Assembly: GCF_000003815.2 (NCBI RefSeq)
Contig: NC_049983.1
Coordinates: forward strand, 24,201,062 to 24,265,061
DNA length: 64,000 nt
From: Branchiostoma floridae
Taxonomy: Eukaryota; Chordata; Leptocardii; Amphioxiformes; Branchiostomatidae
Reading direction: 5' to 3'
Made by a program: the position numbers and the translations under genes. Of the stretch, positions 35,103 to 47,100 are shown in pieces. How positions within the stretch are numbered: the stretch's first letter is position 1; the number at the start of each line of letters is the position of its first letter. The notes beneath the pieces are model-generated. The model did no database searches and was not told the origin of the DNA. It saw nothing but the letters and a program-made list of their open reading frames with translations.

Positions 35103-38100
35103 AGTATAACTCGAGAAGCTTTGGATGGATCCTGATGATATTTATTAGTAGGCTTTTAGGGGTCAGGAAAACGAAGGCCAGGTTCAATAATAGGCCTCAT
35201 AGCGGCATTCTAAGGTAATGCAGCGAAACTTTTTACTGGAGCAGGCAAGTGCTACACTGTTTGTCTGTACTCTTTCACGTTACCTGCAGTTAGCCAAGGA
35301 TTTGCAATAAACTGTCACTGATAACGTTTATCTGTACTGGTCATACACACATAGTCTTACTCTTATCGAGTATCTTAGTTCCGCATTCCTTAAATCGACA
35401 GTCGAATACGTTTTCACAAACCTCCCTTTTCCCCAATCTTTTGCTAATACCCTTTTCTTTTCAGCCTCCTTTCTTTACATTCTCCTTACATTCTTCACGG
35501 TGTCGCTTTCATCTTTATTTCTTCATATTCCCGTGGCTTTTCTTTGGCTCGCTCATTCACTTTTTCTATTGGAAAATATTGAATCTAAACCATTTTGTTC
35601 GCAGGTGACCGCAGACCGGATAGAAATCCTGGCCACCGACGTCGCTCTAGACGAGACCAGCGCCCTGTTCGACCCTTGTAAGGACTTCTACCTGGAGACG
35701 GTCAGTCTGACCATCAAGGTATCTATCTATACATTAATCTGTGTAATTAATAGCTAAACCCATACAGTCCTACATTTTCACCATTACCAAGAAGCGAGAA
35801 GAAGCCGAAGTTCTGTGTTAGACTAGATTTTTGATACTTTTATATGTATATACATATATATTTTGACTTGTTGTGACCTGTACTTAGCTCGGTTGGGCAA
35901 AACTGTACACTAAAGGTCTTAATTCATTCTATTAATCATTTCTCTATTGTTTTCCTAATACAGAAGTTCGGCTTCTTCTCGCTTCTTGGTATTGGTGAAA
36001 ATGTATGCGTAGGACTACATGAGTTTAGCATGCAATAGTCGGTTTGTGAAAACACATGAGGAATATGAACTTGTCAAAACTACTCATGTGCAATTTGAGG
36101 GAATATACCCTCTACAGAACTAAATAGAGTTTCTGCATCGTTAACATACATAGTACAATCAACAACGAGGTGTTCACCTTCTACCATCTGTTTAAGGTAC
36201 AAAATTGACACACTTTTTATATTCCTGATTTTCCTCATTTTAGGGCCACCTGCGCTGGAAGGGGCGGAGCGTGTACATCTCGGCGGTGAACCTGACCGTG
36301 ACCGGGGAGAGCGCGGCTGTGGACGTGTCGTACTCTGCTCCGGGACAGCCCGACAGGGACACCCCCGCACAGAGTGGTACCGCCCAGGGGCAGGCGGGGC
36401 AGGACGGGTAGGTGGAACCTCCAAGCAGATGTTGGGAGGGAAGATTGAAATGTCTTCTGAACGGGTGCCGGTTGTTTGTGAGTCTGAAAAAAAAGGGCTG
36501 CCAGAAAACATTAAACAGCTCCACATACTTAGGCAGCACTAAGGATACATGTACAAGGATACAACACACACAAACACAACACATACGCGGCACTGGAAAA
36601 CACACACGCACACACACGCACATCCCAGCATACATACAAACAAGCACACACACACACACGCACTCAAACACGCTAAAACACACAAATAAACACACACACG
36701 CACACACGCGCGCATGCAATGGTACCAAAGTAATACTTCATTAATTCCTTTAAAATTGTAATTGAGGTGTCATACATTTGAACAATGTTGAATATATAAG
36801 ACTAGCTTTTCATATCATGTTTACTGTGGTCTAACATGTTAATGGTGATATATTTTCATTTGTGTATTCCAGCCAGGCCGGTGGAGTGGGCCAGAGAGCA
36901 GGAAACGCGACGCTGTATGTGGGGTTCCTGTTCGGCGGGCAGCTGGAGGTGCTGGCCCGGGGAGGGTCCGGGGGACTGGGGCAGGCTGGCGGGGACGGGC
37001 ACGTTGGGGCCCCGGGACAACCTAACCAGTAAGTACTCGGGATTATATTGTACAGAGGGGTGGGGATGCTGGCGCGGGGAGGGCCGGGCGGAGTGAGGCA
37101 GGCTAGTGGGGATGGGCACGTGGGGGCCCCGGGACAGCCTAACCAGTAAGTACGGAGGGGTGGGGTGCTGGCCCGGGGAGGGGCGGGCGGACTGGGGCAG
37201 GCCGACGGGGACGGGCACGTGGTAGCCCCGAGACAGCCCAACCAGTGAGTACCCAGGGTAATACTGTACGGAGGGGGTGAGGTGCTGGCCCGGAGAGGGG
37301 CGGGCGGACTCGGGCAGACCGGCGGGGACGGGCACGTGGGGGCCCCGGTAAGTACCCGGGGGTTATACTGTACAGAGGGGTGGGGGTGGGGTGCTGGCGC
37401 GGGGATGGGCGATCGGACTGTGGCAGGCTAACCAGTAAGTACCCGGGGGTTATACTGTACGGAGGGGCAGCTGGAGGTGCTGGCGCGGGGAGGGGCGGGC
37501 GGACTCGGGCAGGCCGGCGGGGACGGGCACGTGGGCGCCCCGGGACAGCCTAACCAGTAAGTACCTTGGGGTTATATTGTACGGAGGGGTGGGGTGCTGG
37601 CACGGGGAGGGTCGGGCGGACTCGGGCAGGCCGGCGGTGACGGGCACGTGGGGGCCCCGGGAAAGCCTAACCAGCAAGGCCTGGCGTTAGTAAATGCAGA
37701 CCACAAAACATTGTCACAACTTTCTTTTTGTTGAACATCACAGAGAATGTGCCACTTCATGTTGACTTCCCAATTGTAAGAACTTCAAGTATGACCCGGG
37801 AGAAACTATCAAAATATGTAATTTGTTAGACGACTGTCGTTCTTTAAATGGCAAGTGACATAAGACAACGGGCATTTACTCAAACGGCTTACTTTGTACA
37901 TACATGGTGTTTATCCGGAGTTTATACAGTGTCATAGAATGACACATGTTTCTCTTGTCTTGTCTGTAATCTTTATTAGGCCTTTAGCACTGATGATTGG
38001 TTGTGGGACAAGAGAAGATATCTCCTCCACAGCCAGGTTACAGTTCAAACCAACTTTCTACCGATATATCTACGAAACTCTAAACCACAGCACGTACAAG

Positions 38101-41100
38101 TTGATTGTTTTTGTTTTTAATTTGTGTTGTGCAGGGACCGTGACGCCTGCTGCCATGGCCGCTCCACGGCCGGCACGACTGGTGGGAAGGGAGGGGACGG
38201 CGGCAAGGCGGGGCAATCTGGAGATGGAGGTAAGCTTAAGGAACAGAGAATAAGATCCTATAAGAAAAGTTGTGCGGACTGAAGCAAAATAAGTTCAAGG
38301 GACGTACAGCAGGATAGCTTTTCAACACTTCAAAAGCAGATATGCAGCAGCTGTATAAATCGCCTGAGTTCAGCAACCCGTCAAAAAATCACTCACTAGA
38401 GTATAATATACTATGTAGACTAAAAATGTGTTTACAATAGCTTTTTGAATGATGACAGAGCAGCACAAATTACTAAATAACGCATTTCACTACCATATAC
38501 CGCGGTTATACTTGCGTGTTTTCTGTTTGTTTATTGTTTATTGCTCATTGACTCCTTTAGTTGTTACATATCATTGCACAACTAGTATTCCAGGAGTGAT
38601 ACACATAATACTTGGACACGATACAGTTTGCAACATACACACATACAACATGTCAATAAAAAATCATTAAATGAACTCATGTGCCTTATCCAAAAATCAT
38701 CAAGTCTCTCATGTGTCCTTAGCTAAGTCTCGCGTATGTTTCACCAGCTGCCGTCTGAAAATCTTGCATGTGTTCTCGGTCTGCAACTCGTGTGATAATT
38801 TGTTCCATTCTGATGATGTTCTATATGTGAAGGCTTTCTTGAGGCTGTTTGTTTTTGGTTTCTCAGTTCTTATGTTTCTCCGTGTTGCCTGTCTCGTGTG
38901 ATAGCTGTGCTGGTTTGACACTAAAGGTATTCTACAGTATAATGATGACGGCTCCTTGGAATGGAGTACTTTATGAAAGGCACACATGCTGCTTACATAG
39001 AGTCTTTCGCTTACAGTCAACCATGATAAGACATTGTGCATATGTTTGATCGGGGTGCGGTTAGTTCCCAAGGTAAGTCTGCCTGCTTTATTCTGCATCA
39101 CTTGTAGTGCGGTCATGTTCTTTTGTGTAGTAGAAGCCCAAACCGCTGCACAGTAGTCAAGATGTTGCAAGGTAAGTGTTTCTGTCAACATTTTCAACAA
39201 TGACTGATCCAAGTATGCCGCACTCCTTCTGATGGCGCCCAGGGACCTAGCCATTTTCTTTATGGTCTCTTCTACATGGAGGTCCCACGTGAGACACTCA
39301 TCCAAGGTGCTCCCAAGTAGCTTCATTGTTGTTACTTGCTGTATTGGACATCCGTCAGCAAACAAGGTGAGTTTCAGTTTCTTTGACATTTTGGGTCTAC
39401 TCCCAAGCAACATACACTTAGTCTTATTTGCATTCAAGAAGAGTCTGTTTAAACTCACCCAGTTACATATATTATTTAAATCTTCCTGTAACTTGACCGT
39501 AACTGTCTCCACTGATGGCGAGCACGTGTATGCTGATGTGTCGTCTGCGTACATTTCGGGGATCGTTTCCCTCACAGCGAATGGTAGGTCGTTTGTAAAT
39601 ATTGTGAACAGCAAAGGGCCAAGGCAACTACCTTGGGGTACGCCACAATTAACCTCCCTAAACGTCGAGTTCGTGCCGTTGAAGTGTACGCACTGTTCTC
39701 TTCCTGCTAGGTAACCGTCCATCCAATGCACTGCTGTGTCTGAGAAATCGTAGTACGCCAGTTTTTGTAACAGAAAGCTGTGATCCACCAAGTCAAAAGC
39801 AGCGGAGAAATCCAAGAAGATGACCCCGACGATGTTACCCTGGTCGATGTTACGATACCAGTCATCGACTAGTTGCAAGAGTGCAGTGCATGTCGAGTGA
39901 TGTTTTCTGTAGGCGTGTTGGTAGGGTGACATCAGGTCATTCACTTTGAAATAGTCCGAAATTTGAGAACTCACAACTTTCTCCATCACTTTACTGAAAG
40001 CAGGTAAGAGACTTATTGGTCTACTGTTCGGCCCGCATAAGCGAGTCGTTGTCGACTTGGGCAGAGGAACAACCTTGGCTCTTTTCCATGCCGTCGGATA
40101 TTCAGAAGTGATGAGCGATAAGTTTATGATGTAGCACAGTGGTCTGGCAATTTGGTCGGCAGCCAAGCTTAACAGCTTGTTGTCGACATTGTCAAGTCCA
40201 GTAGCTTTCCCATCAGATAAGGACAGAAGGTGTTTGTGGATCTGTTCCCAATGTGTAAGTTGTCCGTCGTTTTTTGATGAAAATGAGCTTCAATATTTAC
40301 TTTTCCTTTTCGGTTCATTTAATACCTTCAATGAAAATAAACTTGTGTATTTTTCATCAGGTTCTGGAGGAGTCGTCACCATCAGGATGCTGAACAAGAC
40401 GTGGGAAGATCTTGACGTCCACAGCCTCCAGCTCCTCCAGCTGCCGACTGCTGACGTCAGCGGGGGTCCGGCCGGTGCCCCGGCGGCGGCAGGGCAGCCC
40501 GGGCCCGGGGGACCTGGCGGTGGAGGGTCGGGAACACACTGCTACAACGCCGGGCACTGGTACGACCATCACTGGCGCTGTGAGGGTCCCTACGCACCCC
40601 CTGGGCCTCAAGGTAGCACATACTTGTCATTGGATAAGTCAATTGCTTACTTTGTATTTCATTAAGGGACAAGGCCAAATCAGAGCTTTTTATATTTCAG
40701 CCCGTTTCATATTGCATTATCACAAGATGCTTGATAATCTGTGTTCTTCTGCTGGTCCAGAATTCTTAACAATCATGATATATTGATCAAAACTTCCATA
40801 ATGTTCATGGTTAATATATGAGCATAATAACACAGAGCTTTCAACGTTGGGGAATCAGTGCTCCCAAATCAGTCCTTTTGACGCACATGTCGAACGGAAC
40901 AGCCATGAAGTTGATGATGAGAGTTGCACACGTGCTAAAAGAGTGTCTACATTCAAACCAGGTCCTTCAGGCAACACACCACCGCCGGCCGCTCCTGGAC
41001 ATCCGGGAACTTCAGGACAGGCGTCCGTTGACGTCATCGACTTTGAGGACATCTCAGAGCACATCTCACCGGAGATGGTGCAGATGACCTTTCGACAAGG

Positions 41101-44100
41101 TACAGTACATTCCATTCTCTCTGTTCATACTTGTAATGTATCACACAATTCATCCTATAGGCTGCGATGTCTTACAAATAAATCATTCTCATTCTGATTC
41201 ATCCAAACGGTGTTTAACCGCCAATTGTGAACGTTCGACTTTGTTATTTTTGTCAAGTGATGCAATTTTTTTTTGCTACCAATTCGATTATTGTCCAGAG
41301 CTGGTTGCTTTGACGTCCTGATCAAAAGGCCATCTCAGCGACATCACGTAGTCCTGCTGAAATGTACATTTCAAGATAAAGTAATACCAGAGCTTATACT
41401 GAAACTTGCAATTTTGGTCTATTCAAAGTTCCTTTAGCACTATAACATCAACGTCCAAAGAGACTACTCTAGTTAATCTCCAACCAGATCCACGGTGCGT
41501 AATGTATAGTATCAAACTACCCGTTTGACTCCCTTAGTCGGCTACACTCCTTGGCCAGCTTTGATACTATCTTATGGCACCGTAGGATCTGCTTGGAGAT
41601 TATACTCCAGTGACATATGGGAGTCAGCATGGGCGCCACCATCCGTAGTAACCGTTGGCTGAATCTTCGCCGTAGTTAGCAAGCGAAAAGATTGAGCCAG
41701 CGGTTACTACAGGGGATGGTATCTACATATAGGCTACACGGGAGTTAGTGTTTAAAGAGGATTTTGTTTTTGTCGCTGTGTGCAGGTTACCGGTACTACA
41801 AGGAGGGTTCTGTGGAGTCAATAAGAGGTTTTGTTTCTTTCGCTGTGTGCAGGTAACCGGTACTACAAGGAGGGTGCCGAGGAGGCGGCCCGGAACGTGT
41901 ACCTGTGGATCTACTTCACCATGCGGAACTCCAGCCGCCCCGAGCTGAGGGGCCACGCGCGGGAGGCCATGATCTATCTCATGCAGATCCAACACGGTGA
42001 GTCTGTTGTTATACATATGTAGATACAATGTAAACAATGTACACTTGACTATGAGGACTTCATGCTACTGAAATGTGTTGCAGTTCTAATAAAAGGACTT
42101 ACCGTTAGCATCAAGCGAGCAGGGGAATTGAGCTCGTACTAACAATACATGAAACCTTAAATCATTTTTCACAAACTGATTCAAGGTACGTCATCACGTC
42201 CTTTAATGCATTAATCTTGAAACAGCAAAATGAAATTTTGCAGGACTTGACTTCTGGGCGCACGCGCAGAACAACATCCCGATGAACTCCTACAGCAGTA
42301 TCTACACGTACCTGTCCACCGATATCGTGCCCTACGCCATTGGTGAGTTTCGACGTTGGAACGTCAGGATTTCTTTGCCTTTTTTATTCGTCCCAACAAC
42401 CTTGCCTTCGTTAGAGAATTGCAACAACCTTGCCTTCGCTAGAGAATTGCAAATAGCGCTTGTGATTAAAAAAAAGTTCTCTGTACCTCAAAGCATATTT
42501 TGGAAGTCTTACTTCAGCTTAGTATACCAAAAGCTCAGTGTTTGCAACTGAAATACTTTGGGTTACACTAACTGACAGCCTACAACAAGCAATGATTTAC
42601 AGAGACACATATGCATGTTCTGCAATCACGACTCGAGACTGGAAGGACTAGCCTTAAGCAAGTAATATAGACAAGCAAGCAGATGAATCATAATGACAGA
42701 AGCCTGTTTAGCTTCGTCTTAAAAAGTTTTACATGTAAGTTATACCCATCATGGGGTAATCGCGCGGGAGTTTGTTCAATCAAAACCTAGAGACTAACAT
42801 AATTGTTGTTTGTAACATTTGCATTGTTTCTCCCTGTAGACGTGGAGAAGGACTATAATCTGTACTTCGCGGAGGCCACGTCCCAGGAGCAAAAGATGGT
42901 GGTGGCGAAGAGCAGCATGGACCACAACAAGTTCACCATCACGGTGCTGGAGAAACAGAAAATGGAGAAACTGGACGAGCTCACACAGGTATCTGCGGCG
43001 TTTGGCTCCTCATTGCCCTGGTTGCAATCATCATTCCGGTAGTAAGTAGTTACTCGCCGTTCGGAAAATAAAAATTTACAGAATAGTTGTCAACCTTTTC
43101 TGCTGTCTCTACAGAAGTTTTTATCAGACTCAAATGACTATCTAGGATGATGCGGATACGTATCAATTAGTCTTGATTAACCAACATGAAAGTAACCAAA
43201 CCTAAGTGGTGGTAACGGTAAGAATACACTTCTGAAACAGTGCGGATTACCGCCAATGTCAACCATTCGAAATCACCGTGACCTGATATTTTTACGTGAA
43301 TGACAATAACTTAGTACAGCGGAAGCCCATTTAATTGCACGTCGGATAAACGCATACTTCGGTCAATTGCACGGAATCCCCAAATCCCGTGGCGGTGCGG
43401 TCCAACTGGGTAACTTCCCATTATCGCTCACACCAGATAATTGCATGGGATTCGCTGGCCAATTGGGTGTGCAATTACGCGGCTTCTACTGCATACGAGA
43501 TCTTTGGAGAGTGTGAGAACACCACCTCCATCATTTGTATTCGTTTATGGCCACCGGCAAGGGAAAGGAAAATGAAATTTCTTAACTGGGCGTTTCTAAT
43601 TCTTTTAAAATTTCTTAAAGATCCAGTCTGAGCTGCGTGACCTTGAGCAGCAGCAGGCAGTGCGGTTGGCGCGTGCGCAGGACGCCACAGCTGAGTGCCA
43701 GGATGCCATCGAGGCTGACCTGGTGCACAAGGCCACGGCCATCCACTTCAGCGACATCCTCAAGATCGCAGGGGCGGCCATCAAGATATACGCATCTATA
43801 TACACAGGTTAGTCGGGATCGTGTGGCGTAATTATAACTACAGAAGCCAGAGGTCCGGGGTTCAATTCCTGTCATGCTACTGCTCTTGTGCCATTTATAC
43901 CCCCCTCACATTAGGCGCGATTCGATCGGACGATGAGTCTGCGAGCTCTAAATTACGAGGAGGCATGACCCTGACGGGAAGGGGGAACTCTGCCATTTCT
44001 TCGTCGGCATCAGGGTCATGCCTCCTCGTAAATTAGAGCTCGCAGACTCGTCGTCCGATCGAATCGCGCTTAATGTGAGGGGGGTATAAGGAAGACACTT

Positions 44101-47100
44101 TGCACGACTTTTCTCGTTCCGAAAATGGATACCTGACCTCGGTTGATGAGTGAAAAGACGTTGGGAGGAGAGGGTTGGTATCCGTCTTATATATTGCACC
44201 ATGCTCTAGACACAGTGGATAACAACTGATGCTACGGCCTTAAAAAGGCTATGGCCTTTACCTATGCTTTAGTTTGACATCTATTTTGTGAAAGTGCTAG
44301 GTAATGTGACTTAATGATTACCTGAATGTTATGGGAAAATATAATTACACTGGATTAATACTATGTCTTGGTTTAACAGGTGGGCTGACCTTGGAAAGCG
44401 GCATTAAAGACATCATCGGCGCCTTGGAGGCCGGGAAGAAACTCGGGGGTCTGGACTTTTTAGACCAGCTGAAGGGAGTCAAGACGATCATCAAGAACAT
44501 CTGGGGCACCTGGGACAAGGACAAGGTGGGACGGCATTCTCTGTACTCATTTGGTCATGTTTTGGTGCAATATTAATGGTGATATTCTGTTCCTGAAGAA
44601 CTGTGTATTTGTATGTGGTCTATAATCTCCAAGCAGATTTACCGGCGGCATAGCCATAGGACAGTTTCAAAGGCAAGGGCCGAAGCAATATCCAACACAG
44701 GCTACCGGTGGCATTTGGATACTACTTGGCCGGCTTTTGATACTGTCTTTTGTCACTGGTAAATCTGCTTGAAGATCACTGACGTGCTGTATTAGTCGTA
44801 CGCTGTGTCGACGAATATGTGACACGCTTCTAGTTACAATGGAGCATGAAAGAATGAAAGACACCAACGGAAACAACAACATCGGTTTGCTGTCTTCGAT
44901 GTTTTGTCTACGAATATATTGCACGCTTGTGTTATGACAGTGTTGCAGAGGAATCTTTAAAGTACCAACCGAATCAAATGAAAGCAGTTAAACAACATCG
45001 GTTTAACACAGTCTTTCCTGTTTTCTCCAGGGTATCATCAAGTCTGACTTGAAGGATATAGAAGAGCAGTACGAGAAGATCAAGGACACGCTAGACCACA
45101 CGGGTCAGGAGAACCAGCAGAAGATCGTGGTGGACGGGCAGAAGTTTGACGAGCAGTTCGACAAGTGGCTGTACCTGGCGCAGTGTCGGGAGGCCAGGCC
45201 CAAGATACAGGCTTATCTTAACGTTACACAGTGAGGGCTTTAATTCTGTTCATTCAATATGCTAAGCCGATATGGTCGAGGGGGCTATACATCTCTTTTG
45301 GCTTTTTAGCAATACATGTACTTTTTGATAATCAGTTTACGTTATCGGTCCTTTTCTACGTTGTTTGGCACCTTCTTCCCTATCATAATGTTCTCTCGCT
45401 ATCCAGTTGGTGGTTTCACAAGCGTTTCTCATCTGTTTTCTGCGTAGATCAGAGCTTATAATGGCAAGCTGATTGACTGTGAATTCGTCATCAACAAGCA
45501 AGCCACAGTGGCAGATTAAAACTTACCCTGGAATATAACTTACCTTGCCGTACATGTTGTTGATTGTAAACCTTGTTTCTTCCCCAGAGCCGTGAATGAC
45601 AAGTTGGTCCACCATGACGCTGTCGTCATCAAGATCCATCTTGTTGTTTTCCGTGTGATGACTTTCATGACTTTAAATCATTACTTCCCTTGTCAGAGCC
45701 GTGAATGACAAGCTGGTCCACCATGACGCTGTCGTCATCAAGATCCATCTTGTTGTTTTCCGTGTGATGACTTTCATGACTTTAAATCATTACTTCCCTT
45801 GTCAGAGCCGTGAATGACAAGTTGGTCCACCATGACGCTGTCGTCATCAAGATCCACAGTCTGGACGCGGAAGTTCAAGTTCTCCAGCAGCAGAACGCGC
45901 GCCTGCGCAGTGCGACGGCCGCAGTGTTTGACCCCACCATCATCAGTTACGCCATCGCCATTGGACGGGTCTACGTACAGTTAAAGGTGGGGTCCAGTCT
46001 AGGATAGAAGCAGAGAATCAATGTCTTGTTAGATTCCTTGTACACTGTGTTTTGCTCTAAAGCACATTCCTCTTTTCTCCTCTTTTGATGTTTCAATTCT
46101 TAGTACAAATTATTAAAAAAAAGCAATTTTGCTCTGTAACAAATAAAAAAATACTCTGACTTACTACAGAAGCAACAACTACGGAACGGGGACAATCTAT
46201 GATCGTTTCCCGTTCAGGAGCTGAACATTGCTTCTGCCTACGGATCTCCAAATTAATCCGGGGCCCGGTCGGGCTGCTTCTGCTTGGGATACCATAATTT
46301 TCGATCCCGCAAGCTACTCCGCAGGGCGCAGGTTTGGGGGTGCGATCCTGGCATAATAACCGATCAAACATTATCAAACGACTTAGCATAAAAGTTCTGC
46401 TGTGTTGTATATGACATTATGGATAAACTAAATTTAACTTACCAACACTAAGGTAAGTTGGGACTTATGCCAAATTTACAGCTGACTCCGTAGGACTTGT
46501 TCACGGAATGGACCCGTCTACTGTAGCTTCCGGAACTTGAGGTGGAGGCATGTGACTGTAGCAGAGGGTCGTAAATGCCAGATATCCTATATTATCAAAC
46601 GGCTGGTTACGATTTCGATTTATGCTTATGTATATATTGTAACTTTGGTTTGCTGATTGTTTAGTTTATCTTATTTCTTTGTTATGTTATTTTGTGAATG
46701 TTATTCTGTACAGGGCAAGCCTGGAAAGCAGTGCGCAAAGCACTGGGTGTGTTCAACCCTGTATGAATAAAACAGAAATAAATAGATAGATAAATAGACT
46801 GTTTTCTTCCATCTCCGTGCAGGATTCCATCGTTGACCAGATGAAGCGGCTGCAGGAGGCCTATAACTACCAGTTCCTGGAGCGGCGGCCGTTCTCGTAC
46901 GACGACTCGCGCATGGCCATGATCGAGGCCTGGCTCGCCAACAACCGGATATCCATGCTGCAGCGCATGGAGAAGATCGGAAATGACGTGCAGGTAAAGG
47001 CTCTTCTGTTCAGTTCAAAGGTTTTGTGACCATCAAGGCTGCAGTCCAGTCCATGACTCACTCTCCGAACCCGATGGATATGTACTGTTCTCCCCACGTC

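Noticed and set aside
34865-35218. 117-codon frame reading VCVCVC
   Set aside because: Translation of a (GT)n microsatellite.
36831-37335. Minus-strand frames of 136 and 159 codons rich in Pro/Ser/Gly
   Set aside because: Antisense shadows of the GC-rich tandem copies of exon 5; their repeats follow the DNA unit, not a protein family.
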